From Saprospiraceae bacterium (lineage in GTDB: Bacteria; Bacteroidota; Bacteroidia; Chitinophagales; Saprospiraceae), in contig JADKGL010000023.1 in the NCBI GenBank assembly GCA_016722295.1, positions 1-10,974 of the forward strand: a stretch of 10,974 bases of DNA, given 5' to 3'. Shown here piece by piece: positions 1 through 6,744 of this stretch (the first letter of the stretch is position 1; the number at the start of each line of letters is the position of its first letter). The notes under the pieces were generated by a model that was not told where the DNA came from, searched no databases, and worked only from the letters and a program-made list of their open reading frames with translations. Made by a program: the position numbers and the translations under genes.

Positions 1-165
1 GCCCGGATAATCAGCGTCGGTTATTTTCGTCAGCACGTTATTCTCGAAGTTGAAAGCATCATACGCTGATTTGAAAAATATTCCAGTCAGAGATTCAGCG
101 GCATTATATTGCATCATGTCGAACGGCTGGCCAGCGACTGTGACGGATAATGCGTAGGTCGTCAT
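1..165 (-). CDS. Partial gene: gp10-like tail protein segment (3' end outside window)
   Basis: The ATG at 165-163 overlaps the previous stop (ATGA). The 55 visible residues run off the left edge. They begin MTTYALSVTVAGQPFDMMQY and include GIFFKSAYDAFNF and NVLTKITDADYPG. The latter two resemble a mid-protein segment of gp10-like tail proteins, where an FKS/TKAW-type strand is followed by a TDADYPG motif, and they correspond to the FLIYDDTFGAF and MIKSRTEAWVY strands in the two upstream paralogues. Because this segment lacks the usual N-terminal module, it may be the continuation of the 340-aa gene separated by a 1-nt indel. An independent coupled gene is the other possibility. The family call rests on short motifs only. 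Confidence 0.55.
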   Translation of the reverse strand, partial: MTTYALSVTVAGQPFDMMQYNAAESLTGIFFKSAYDAFNFENNVLTKITDADYPG

Positions 166-1184
166 AGCTCGACCCAATAATCCATTGACTTGCTTCCGGT
201 CGCCGGAGAAACGGCTGGAACACCGCTCAGCGTGAAATACAGATAGCCATCAAGCGGGTTCGATATGTCCCGCGAAGCGTAAAACGTCCCGTTGTACTCC
301 GGTTGATCGCATCCGGAAATGGTGATGAGCGCTGTGACGGACGCGAGAGATAATGGCAAATCGGATGTATCTATTCTGCCTACTGCTCCGGTTGATAGCA
401 CGGAAAATGACGTCTTTGTTTTCTTCTTGCAGACGATGCCGATAACGTCATCTGGAACCGAAAACATTCCCGTCCATACGCCTGATCCTGCTGGCCAGTC
501 CGCAGGGTAGCTGATGGCGTCGTCGTGCGTCTGCGTGTCCTGCTTGATGCGGCCCTCTCCGAATTCCTCGACATAGGTATAGCTTGTGCCGAATATCTTG
601 GAATTGACGCCCCACACAGGGTGCGAGTAATAGAGGGTTTTCAATCCCGGAGAAATGGCGGCAATCGTGACTTCTACAAACGTCTTCGCAGCTGCCGCTT
701 TTGACCCCGCCTGAGCGCCAATCAGGTTTGCCGGATCGGTTGCCGACGGTGTATCGGACAGGCCAATCGTTGCTGTTCCGCGCCACCGATCAGACGTTGG
801 AGGCGTCACGCTCCAGTAATCATCTCCCGGCCCCGGCGAGGTTGGCGGATCATCGACCATGGCATAGTATCCTCCGACCAGATCGCCGATCAGTACCGAC
901 GTGGCAGGAACGGCGTCGAATGCGCCGAATGTATCGTCGTAGATCAGAAACATCTGACCGCCTGAGCCTCCGGGTCCGCCTGAGCCTCCGTAGCCCATCA
1001 CTACTCCGACTCCAATCGCGCCCTGAATCGGCGTCGTGTAGTCGTATCCCGTCGTCACGCACCCCGGACGTTTGCGCACATGCGAGGCGCCCGCCTTGAC
1101 CTCGACAAACGCATTCGTCAGTCGAGCGTCTTTATCTGGCGCGCCGACTCGTGACCGCAGATCGGTGGCCAGATCAAGGCGCAT
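162..1184 (-). CDS. gp10-like tail protein (tail hub/DNA stabilisation family), 340 aa
   Basis: The first 42 residues align without gaps to the 118-aa neighbour (MR..., ADL/TDL, LTNAF.E, KR.GC). A Gly/Ser/Pro linker follows at about 64-76 (GYGGSGGPGGSGG), encoded by a 15-bp direct repeat. Next is a strand MFLIYDDTFGAFDA, equivalent to LMIKSRTEAWVY in the neighbour. A long middle section is rich in Tyr, Ser, Thr and Gly and predicted beta (TLYYSHPVWGVNSKIFG, GVWTGMFSVPDDVIGIVC). The C-terminal ITISGCDQPEYNGTFYAS...PATG resembles a small beta module inserted in phage tail proteins. In P22, gp10 closes the gp4 ring and carries the tail needle and spikes. The stop overlaps the next ATG (ATGA). 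That junction may instead be a frameshift within one longer gene. Confidence 0.65.
   Translation of the reverse strand: MRLDLATDLRSRVGAPDKDARLTNAFVEVKAGASHVRKRPGCVTTGYDYTTPIQGAIGVGVVMGYGGSGGPGGSGGQMFLIYDDTFGAFDAVPATSVLIGDLVGGYYAMVDDPPTSPGPGDDYWSVTPPTSDRWRGTATIGLSDTPSATDPANLIGAQAGSKAAAAKTFVEVTIAAISPGLKTLYYSHPVWGVNSKIFGTSYTYVEEFGEGRIKQDTQTHDDAISYPADWPAGSGVWTGMFSVPDDVIGIVCKKKTKTSFSVLSTGAVGRIDTSDLPLSLASVTALITISGCDQPEYNGTFYASRDISNPLDGYLYFTLSGVPAVSPATGSKSMDYWVEL
958..990. repeat. 15-bp direct repeat encoding a Gly/Ser linker
   Basis: The + strand motif ccgcctgagcctccg occurs at 958-972 and again at 976-990, an 18-bp period. It lies inside the 340-aa tail gene and encodes GGSGG-P-GGSGG on the minus strand. 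It can slip in replication, which would change linker length in multiples of six residues and keep the frame. Confidence 0.75.
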
Positions 1185-1530
1185 AGACCCATGCCTCTGT
1201 GCGGCTCTTGATCATCAGCACATCGCCGCCGGTCTGCGCTGTCATCGGCAGATCGGCAAACACGGCGGCTAGCGCGTCCGTGCCGTCAATGGCGAACGGC
1301 GAGACGGTGATCGTTGATAGCTCGTCGCCGGCAACGGGCAGCGCCTTGCCTGCAATGCTGGCGAGCAGTTGCCCTGCGCCTGCCGTGACCGTTCCAATCT
1401 CTGCGCAGCCTGACCGCTTGATAGCCGCCGAGTCATCGCCGACAATCTCTGCAAAAGCATTGGTCAGCAGCGCATCAGCATCAAGCGTGCCGTCGCGTGA
1501 TTCAAGGTCGGCGGCTATGGGAAAACGCAT
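1174..1530 (-). CDS. Short gp10-like N-terminal-module protein (tail hub/DNA stabilisation family), 118 aa
   Basis: The N-terminus MRFPIAADLESRDG, LTNAFAE at 22-28 and KRSGC at 38-42 matches the opening module of gp10-like tail-hub/packaged-DNA-stabilisation proteins of short-tailed phages, a family judgement from memory. The following gene starts with the same module, with no gap over 42 residues. Beyond it the protein has Ala/Gly-rich strands and ends soon after VLMIKSRTEAWVY, at a point where longer family members usually continue. It may be a naturally short paralogue or a truncated copy. It starts in a TGATG overlap with the gp4-like gene and overlaps the next gene by 11 nt. If functional it would work in tail assembly next to the adaptor. 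Confidence 0.65.
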   Translation of the reverse strand: MRFPIAADLESRDGTLDADALLTNAFAEIVGDDSAAIKRSGCAEIGTVTAGAGQLLASIAGKALPVAGDELSTITVSPFAIDGTDALAAVFADLPMTAQTGGDVLMIKSRTEAWVYAP

Positions 1531-2231
1531 CAGGCATCAGCCAGGAAATCGGCGAGCGAGTATCCTCCGCTCGTCAGCGTTGCGTCAAATGACAGGTATT
1601 GCGGTTGCGCGTTGCGAGATTTGATCAGGCCAAACGACTCGGCCGCCGTGCTGAGCACAATCGGCGATGGCGTCTTTCCGAACTCCGGCGCCAACTCGAC
1701 CGCCAGCGCAAAGCGCAGCGCGCGCTCGTAGCCAGGAGGCAATGACAGCGCCGTGGAAACGCTCGACAGCGCCGCGAAAGCCTCGTCGTGAATCAGGGTA
1801 ATGGTCAGCGCAGCATCCGGAACCGGCACGACATACACGCGCCCGTCAGGGTACGCCGGATCGTAATAGACGCTTTCCGGAACGGACGATTCGAGCGTCT
1901 TGTTTGGCTCTGCGGCATATTCCGAATCATTCAGCACGCGCAGCCCGTAGTCATAGCCGTCGATCGTCACATAGGCTTCCGCGATGGCGGTCGGACGCGC
2001 GCCGTCCCACTCTTCGCCAGCGCCGATCACGTAGCTGGCCTGAGACGCGACGGTGACATACGGCGAAAACTCGCGCCGATAGACCGCCAGGCCCTGGATG
2101 CTCCACGACTCCAGCAGTTGATTGAGCACGGCGAGCGCGTCGGCCTGCTCGTCCGTCGTCGGCGTCTCGCCGGATTCCACGGCCTCGATGAGGCGCATGG
2201 ACCCGGTGATCAACTGCAGAGCGGTTGTCAT
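1530..2231 (-). CDS. Head-tail adaptor, P22 gp4-like (tail accessory factor)
   Basis: This 233-aa protein matches the pattern of gp4-like proteins of short-tailed phages. It has an N-terminal helical pair (LQLITGSMRLIEAVESGETP, then DALAVLNQLLESWSIQGLAV), a conserved RREFSPYVTVASQASYVIG strand region, the RPTAIAEAYV segment, YYDPAYPDGRVYVVPVPD, and a C-terminal helical PPGYERALRFALAVELAPEFG. In P22, gp4 binds below the portal ring after packaging, extends the channel and provides the platform for the next tail components. It is longer than P22 gp4 (166 aa), as are many relatives. It begins in a TAATG overlap with the upstream gene and ends in a TGATG overlap with the gp10-like paralogue, so it depends on coupled translation. 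The frame is intact. Confidence 0.87.
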   Translation of the reverse strand: MTTALQLITGSMRLIEAVESGETPTTDEQADALAVLNQLLESWSIQGLAVYRREFSPYVTVASQASYVIGAGEEWDGARPTAIAEAYVTIDGYDYGLRVLNDSEYAAEPNKTLESSVPESVYYDPAYPDGRVYVVPVPDAALTITLIHDEAFAALSSVSTALSLPPGYERALRFALAVELAPEFGKTPSPIVLSTAAESFGLIKSRNAQPQYLSFDATLTSGGYSLADFLADA

Positions 2232-2605
2232 TAGCTGAGCAGCGCCACGGCGCGTGCAGGCGTCAGCAGGCCATCATTGACAAGCTGCTCAATGACCGGC
2301 GTCGCTTCGGACATGGAAAAGCCGACATCGGACGAGACGGGGATCAAGGCGACGGACAGGCCAGCGGTCGATTCCGCATTGGCGAGCGCAGCGGCAAAGA
2401 TGCCCGCCTTTTCTTCCGCGGTGAGCTGCGAGGTAATCTCGCGGGAGACCTTGTAGATTTCCGGCGGGTAGTTGCGGTCCGATCCGGTGCGCGCCTCCCA
2501 CTGCGGCGCGTTGCTGAACCAGCGCACGTTGCAAGACGGCGCCCCGCCATCGGCGATGACAACGGCGATGGCTTCGGCTTCGGTGTAGTAGCGGGTAATG
2601 GCCAT
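2231..2605 (-). CDS. Hypothetical phage structural-module protein, 124 aa
   Basis: The ATG at 2605 is preceded by GAGGA about 7 nt upstream, overlapping the TGA of the previous gene. The protein has helical segments (EAEAIAVVIADGG; TSQLTAEEKAGIFAAALANA) around an aromatic patch (NVRWFSNAPQWEAR, NYPPEIYKVSR) and a C-terminal helix with ATPVIEQLVNDGLLT. Its stop TAA overlaps the next ATG (TAATG), so translation is coupled to the gp4-like adaptor gene. No transmembrane segment, signal peptide or known active site is visible. Position between capsid accessory genes and the head-tail adaptor suggests a role in head completion or a minor virion component. That is inference only, and I do not recognise the family. 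Confidence 0.7.
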   Translation of the reverse strand: MAITRYYTEAEAIAVVIADGGAPSCNVRWFSNAPQWEARTGSDRNYPPEIYKVSREITSQLTAEEKAGIFAAALANAESTAGLSVALIPVSSDVGFSMSEATPVIEQLVNDGLLTPARAVALLS

Positions 2606-2614
2606 GATGATTCC

Positions 2615-3022
2615 TCAGACGGTAAGCGGGTCGAGCGCAGCGGCAGCCAGGAATATGGCATTCCACTGCGCGGGAGTTGGTACGGGCGTCAGGTTGGTGC
2701 GCAGCCTGGACGAGAATGGGTTATCCCGGTCAAGGATCTGCGAGTACTCCCAAAACCGTTGCCGCTTGGGCGTCAGCAGCGCCACGGCGGCATCCAGCTG
2801 AGCCTCTGAGATTCCAGCCTCGGCGCAGGCCTGGACAAACTGCCACTTGCTTACGGTCGGGCGCGGGTCGAATGTGACGACATCGGCGCCGGTATAGACG
2901 CGGATGATTTTCTCTGCCGGGATCACATGCACATGGGCAGCGTCGCCGGCAAGCACTGCGGCAGCGCGTGCGGCTTCTGCATCGGCTTCGCGGGTTGGTC
3001 CGGTAAAAGTCAGTTTTGCCAT
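2615..3022 (-). CDS. Hypothetical phage structural-module protein, 135 aa
   Basis: Start chosen at ATG 3022, with GGAG 7 nt upstream. The frame is open further 5' only because it crosses the broken end of the preceding gene. The N-terminus is Ala/Glu-rich and helical (READAEAARAAAVLAGDAAH), followed by short strands (VHVIPAEKIIRVYTG) and a C-terminal half beginning TVSKWQFVQACAEAGI, with hydrophobic helices and PAQWNAIFLAAAALDP. No membrane segment or catalytic motif is seen. The 'kwqfvqac...g' stretch resembles segments of small phage proteins of unknown role near tail-fiber and head genes, but I cannot name a family. Its stop merges into the ribosome binding site of the next gene. Function unknown. 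Confidence 0.7.
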   Translation of the reverse strand: MAKLTFTGPTREADAEAARAAAVLAGDAAHVHVIPAEKIIRVYTGADVVTFDPRPTVSKWQFVQACAEAGISEAQLDAAVALLTPKRQRFWEYSQILDRDNPFSSRLRTNLTPVPTPAQWNAIFLAAAALDPLTV

Positions 3023-3024
3023 GA

Positions 3025-3907
3025 TTATGCTCCGTAGGTAACAGTGGCGTCGGCGTGCAGCAGAATAGCGCAGGCGCTGTTTGCTGATTTGCAGACTGAT
3101 AGAAAAATTTTGATCGTTTGTATCGACAGACGTGTACTCAACGCCGAGAAACACTGATCCTGCCCCCCTACCCAGTAAACCAGATGCAGGCTGTTTGTTG
3201 CAGCGACTTCTGACCCTGATTGCAACAGGAAATCATCTCTGCATTTGGGGATGGTTGGCGGCTGTTTGCCCAAACAGGTCGAGCCCAGATATACTCTAAA
3301 TTTTGTTTTTGTCGCGTTTGTACACCGTTCCCGAAATGGATTTAAGCGCCATTGGCCCCATTGACCCGCCGAGCGTAAACCCTGTCGGCCCGGTAACCTC
3401 TGAGGTGGTTTGCGTCAGCCATCCAGACAAATTGACCGGAAATGCAGTGGGCGAAAAATCGCGCGTTACACGGCCAGACACATACGTATCCGAGTAAAGA
3501 ACGCCAGCCGTGTCAGAAGAAAATACAGCCCAATACCACCCTGCGGCATACCCTGAACGACCAAAGCCTGATGGCATGTAACACCAGCAGCCCTTGAGCG
3601 CATTCCACGCGTTGGTCAAAATCGCCGCCGAAAGCGTGAAAGCGCCTGCGCTGCCGGTGAATTGCAGTCCGGTTGTCGAACCATCGCCAGGAAGAATGCA
3701 GAAAGGAACGCCAATCGCCGCGATCTGCTGCGGGTAGGGGTATGTCGGCGCCTCAAAAATAGTTGGCGCATCGGTGACGGAGCAGAATCCAGCCTGCCAC
3801 AGCGACTTGATTTCATCGTCCGACGACGTGTAACTCTGCCCGACAAGCAGCGGCCTGCCGTAGGTATCGCAGCGCCCCGCCTTGGTAATCGTGCATGTAG
3901 TAGTCAT
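3025..3907 (-). CDS. Beta-rich virion protein, head-fiber or decoration-like, broken by three small indels
   Basis: An intact ORF of 203 aa runs 3907-3296 from an ATG with GAGGA 6 nt upstream. Its N-terminus (TITKAGRCDTYGRPLLVGQS, then YTSSDDEIKSLWQAGF) looks like a capsid-anchoring module, followed by a beta domain with PSGFGRSGYAAGWYWAVFSS. After its stop, protein-like sequence continues in other frames. Dropping one A in 3310-3301 gives KFRVYLGSTCLG. Adding one G to the G6 run at 3168-3163 links HLVYWVGG to GSVFLGVEYTSVDTNDQNF. Dropping one C at 3074-3073 links ISLQISKQR to CAILLHADATVTYGA and a TAA at 3027-3025. The corrected length is exactly 294 codons, ending 2 nt before the next ATG. 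The C-terminal strand pattern is like beta-sandwich C-terminal domains of phage head-surface proteins, from memory of that family. The 203-aa ORF alone is the fallback call. Confidence 0.65.
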
Positions 3908-3919
3908 GCGTGATCCTCG

Positions 3920-3942
3920 AAAAACGGGGACCGAAGTCCCCG
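3920..3942 (-). terminator. Intrinsic terminator or attenuator between the two beta-rich virion genes
   Basis: On the minus strand a perfect 7-bp GC-rich stem, CGGGGAC/GTCCCCG, closes a TTCG (UUCG) tetraloop and is followed at once by five T. UUCG is an exceptionally stable RNA loop, and stem plus U-tract is the standard Rho-independent layout. It lies 7 nt after the stop of the 234-aa gene and directly before the GAGGA ribosome binding site (3918-3914) of the next gene. It probably cuts transcription after the capsid genes, giving lower expression of the downstream genes. It could also act as a 3'-end stabiliser. Confidence 0.8.
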
Positions 3943-3949
3943 CTGTGGG

Positions 3950-4654
3950 TTACTGATACAGCGCAGCGATTGGCCCGACGTCGGCGGTGAATGTCGTCGG
4001 CGGGGTGAAGCTTGCCGGGACAGTGCCGAAGGTGCCGGTTGTCGATTGCGTCATCTGGTTTCCGCCGTTCGCGGCCGCCCACTTGCGCGTGGTCGCCGTG
4101 GTGCCGTTGCACTGAACGGCGATGAAATACCGGCCAGGGTTCAGAATCGGCTGCGTCAGGAACGCCAGCGACTGGAACGCATTGGCACCAGCGGATAGCG
4201 CGCCAGCAACGGCGCTGTTGGTGATCAGCACGCCATTGGTGTCATACAGCGCCACCATGATGTTGTCCGTTCCGACGGTGGCGCCGTTGAGCACATTGAT
4301 GCCGGTCCATTGCGCCAGGTGCGGGACAAAGATTTCCGACCGATACCATGTGCCGGCCACATGCACAGCCGATGTGCCCAACGACGCAAAAGCCAAGATC
4401 GGGCCATTCGGCAGGATGCGAGGCCCTTGCGGGGACGAAGGCGCGCCGAAGCCGGAACTGTCCTGCGAGTACTTGTTTCCGCCGATGGTCGGGTTCAGCA
4501 CTGCGTCGCCGGTCGCCTGATAGGTCTGCGTCGGCTGGCCAGATGCGGCGTAACCGATGCCCTGCGCAATCAGCGCGGTTTGTGTGTCGTCCGGGACGAT
4601 GATGGTTGCGCCAGCGGAATAGCCCTGATAGGCCTTGTAGAGAGTAACAGCCAT
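3950..4654 (-). CDS. Beta-rich virion protein, possible head decoration or head-fiber protein, 234 aa
   Basis: Start chosen at 4654 (MAVTLYKAYQGYSAG) because a strong ribosome binding site AAGGGG (4666-4661) sits 6 nt upstream, overlapping the coat stop. The longer open frame back to 4726 would overlap the coat C-terminus. The first ~40 residues form a compact module (YQGYSAGATIIVPDD, then IAQGIGYAA) like the N-termini of other phage head-surface proteins. After a Gln/Thr/Gly/Ser-rich linker, residues about 95-200 are alternating hydrophobic and polar strands (TWYRSEIFVPHLAQWTGINV, NIMVALYDTNGVLITN, NPGRYFIAVQCNG) consistent with a jelly-roll-like beta domain. Being placed directly after coat with its own strong ribosome binding site suggests a highly expressed capsid accessory protein. 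Function is inferred. I do not recognise a named family. Confidence 0.7.
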   Translation of the reverse strand: MAVTLYKAYQGYSAGATIIVPDDTQTALIAQGIGYAASGQPTQTYQATGDAVLNPTIGGNKYSQDSSGFGAPSSPQGPRILPNGPILAFASLGTSAVHVAGTWYRSEIFVPHLAQWTGINVLNGATVGTDNIMVALYDTNGVLITNSAVAGALSAGANAFQSLAFLTQPILNPGRYFIAVQCNGTTATTRKWAAANGGNQMTQSTTGTFGTVPASFTPPTTFTADVGPIAALYQ

Positions 4655-4664
4655 GTCGTTCCCC

Positions 4665-5886
4665 TTAGACGGTGTAGATTTTGGCGGAAAGCTCAGGATA
4701 GGTCGCCGCCCATCCGAACAGCACATCGAGACGCATCACGCTCTCGTCATTCTTGCCGTCGTAGTACTCCAGCACGCGGATCGTAAATCCGTTGTGCGTC
4801 TTCTGCGACACGCTGACCACGTTTTTGCTCGGCGGCGTCCAAAGCGGGACCATCGCCAGCGTGAAGGCGTCTTTGTGGAACGCGACGTTGGTCGCATAGA
4901 CTCCGGTCGGTCCGGCGGCGCCCAGGATGAGGAACGGGCTGCCGGTAGTCGGCGCCGCGCTCACGTTCTGGAAGGCGCCAGTCAGGACGATTGCCGGGCT
5001 GATCGGCAGCGAGGTTGCGCCGGCAATCAGATCGGCGGTGATGACGAATTGCGCCAGGCTGCCGGTAGTCTTCCGGTTCTGCGGATTGACCGCGAAGCAG
5101 CCGGGGAAAGTAACGACGGTGCCGCGCGTGATCGTGCCGCCCAGGCCAACGACCGTGATAGCTGCGCCGCTTTGCCCTGCGCCATTGACGTTGGTGCCGG
5201 CCACGTTCTGCGTGCCGTTGGTATGCACATCGACGTTCTGGTCCATCGCGATGTTGAGGCCAAGCGCATCGACCATCATGCCGGACTCATACTGCTGCCC
5301 GACTTTGCTGCCCGGATTGAACAGCCCCGCCAGGCCTTGCAGCGCAGCGCCGTTGAGCTTGGGATTCATGATCAGCGAGCGATTGCGGTCCTTGCGAGGC
5401 GTTCCGCGCTCGTCCAACAGCACGTTCGCATCGGTAATGACCTGCAGCGCTGCGGCCTTGCGTGGTCGGCAGCGCGCCAGCCGGATTGACGACGGCATGC
5501 GAGGCGTAATGCGCCAGCGACAGCCCTTGTTCGTCGATTTGGTTGGCCACAGTCGCCAGCGCGGCGGTCAGCTTGCCCTCCAGATCGGAAAGGGTCAGCG
5601 TGCGCTCGGCGGCGGTGAAAGACATATCGCAGCCGCCCTGACTGAGCGTGATCGGCACCGACGATTCGACGGTATCCTGCGGCGCAGCAACGCGGCCGGC
5701 CCGGTACGTGTAGCGCGGCGGCTTCTTGACGCCGATCATCTGCCCAGGCTTGTAGCCGGCAGCGGCGGCGGACTGGAAGGTGTCTTCCCATTTGCGATTG
5801 ACAGCCGATCCGAAGGTCAGCATGTTTTCGAGCACGGCGAGGCTTTCCTCAGCGACGATGCTCGATGTTACAAGCGTATTTGCCAT
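4665..5886 (-). CDS. Major capsid (coat) protein, P22 coat-like, frameshifted
   Basis: The coat builds the icosahedral shell. Residues 1-143 are read from 5886 and the rest in another frame. Dropping one G at 5457-5456 joins TTQ to AAALQVITDAN and gives 406 aa, close to P22 coat (430 aa). Family-like features (P22_CoatP) include the N-terminal Ala/Glu helix (SIVAEESLAVLENML), SVPITLSQGGCDMSFTAAER before the junction, GTPRKDRNRSLIMNP, GLFNPGSKVGQQYESG, the MDQNVDVHTNGTQN stretch, and the C-terminal EYYDGKNDESVMRLDVLFGW. An upstream GGA provides a weak ribosome binding site. Uncorrected, the first frame runs to 5287 with a nonsense tail, and the second is open back to 5498 with no convincing start. 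Coat is the most abundant virion protein, so a natural break here would abolish virion production. Confidence 0.9.
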
Positions 5887-5904
5887 TGTGTTATCCAGAT
5901 GTGA

Positions 5905-6744
5905 TTATCGTTTGCGCGCCCACCAGGCGCCCTGTTTTGCTCGTGCAGCCCGGTATGCTTCGGTGCTCATGTCGTCCGATATGCCAATGGGTGCGGACGA
6001 CGATGCGCTGACCGGCTTGATCGGTGCGGGCGCCTTGCTGATCTTTGCTGCTGCAACGGGCAGCTCCGGGAGCGATGCTTCAATCCTGCCGATTGCTCTG
6101 GCGGCAGCGATTGGCGAGAGTCCGTTGATTTGCTCGGCTTTCTCGGGGTGTTGCGCGAGGTAATAGGCCACCTCGGGGCCACGATCGCTTTCGAGGATCG
6201 TATCGGTAACGTGCGGCGCCACAACGACTTCTGACAGGCCAACAACCTCGTCATAGTCCGGCAACGCCTGACGCACGGCCGTCTGAGCTTTGGCCCAGGA
6301 CTCCGTGCGCTGCTTGTTCTGTGCCGCTTGCGCTGCGGCCTGCGTTTTCTGCTCGTTCGCGCTCAGGGCGGCGCGCACAGCTTCGCCGGCCCGCCATTCG
6401 GCGACCGCTTCGACGTAGCTGTCATAGTCCTTGAACTGGTCAAGCGCCGGCTTTCCGGCGACTGGCGCAGCGGGTTCCGGCTGCTTGGCTGCGCGGAACT
6501 CTGCCAGTTGCCGCTCTGCCTCTGCCGCGCGCCGTTCGGCTTCGTGGCGCGCCCATGTGATTTCCTGGATGCGTTCGCTGGCGCTTTTCTTCTTGCGCAC
6601 AATTTCGCGTTCTGATTCTTGCTGCTGCTCGGCTTCCTGCTGCTCAACAGCCGGTTCTTGCGCCTCAACTTCAGGCGCTTCCGCCTCTACTGGCGCAGCG
6701 GTTTCTACTGCTGCTGGCGTGTCGTCAAAGATCAAATCTTCCAT
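5905..6744 (-). CDS. Capsid scaffolding protein
   Basis: About 279 aa, lying between portal and coat where P22-like phages encode scaffold. The first 45 residues are acidic and rich in Ala, Pro, Glu and Gln. Next comes a highly charged stretch likely to form a coiled coil (ITWARHEAERRAAEAERQLA), then helical Ala/Gln-rich sequence. The C-terminus is short and basic (AYRAARAKQGAWWARKR). In P22 the basic C-terminal helix-turn-helix of scaffold binds coat, so the same role is inferred here. Scaffold directs coat assembly into a procapsid and leaves on packaging. Two ATGs are possible, at 6747 and 6744. I chose 6744 because GGAG at 6753-6750 is then 5 nt away instead of 2, giving a TGATG junction with the portal stop. 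It ends 18 nt before coat. Little sequence conservation is expected in scaffolds, so the call rests on position and composition. Confidence 0.85.
   Translation of the reverse strand: MEDLIFDDTPAAVETAAPVEAEAPEVEAQEPAVEQQEAEQQQESEREIVRKKKSASERIQEITWARHEAERRAAEAERQLAEFRAAKQPEPAAPVAGKPALDQFKDYDSYVEAVAEWRAGEAVRAALSANEQKTQAAAQAAQNKQRTESWAKAQTAVRQALPDYDEVVGLSEVVVAPHVTDTILESDRGPEVAYYLAQHPEKAEQINGLSPIAAARAIGRIEASLPELPVAAAKISKAPAPIKPVSASSSAPIGISDDMSTEAYRAARAKQGAWWARKR

Noticed and set aside
162..1184. Gly-rich linker repeat as a phase-variable switch
   Set aside because: The repeat period is 18 bp, so slippage keeps the frame and would change only linker length.
3023..3154. N-terminal extension of the 135-aa protein to a GTG at 3154
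   Set aside because: The extension is the displaced end of the preceding gene, and GGAG precedes the ATG at 3022.
3025..3273. Independent 82-aa gene with a TTG start
   Set aside because: No ribosome binding site, and its N-terminal and C-terminal parts fit better as pieces of the upstream fiber-like gene joined through indels.
4655..4726. N-terminal extension of the 234-aa protein to 4726
   Set aside because: It would overlap the coat C-terminus by about 60 nt, while AAGGGG sits correctly before the ATG at 4654.
5287..5457. C-terminal tail of the first coat frame as real protein
   Set aside because: It is Arg/Gln/Gly-rich and unlike coat, while the other frame carries the conserved coat sequence over the same bases.
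4653..5904. Long + strand open frames opposite the coat gene (about 278 and 325 aa)
   Set aside because: They mirror a GC-rich gene on the other strand. Their composition is Arg/Ser/Ala/Pro-rich without domains, and no ribosome binding site or neighbouring + strand gene supports them.
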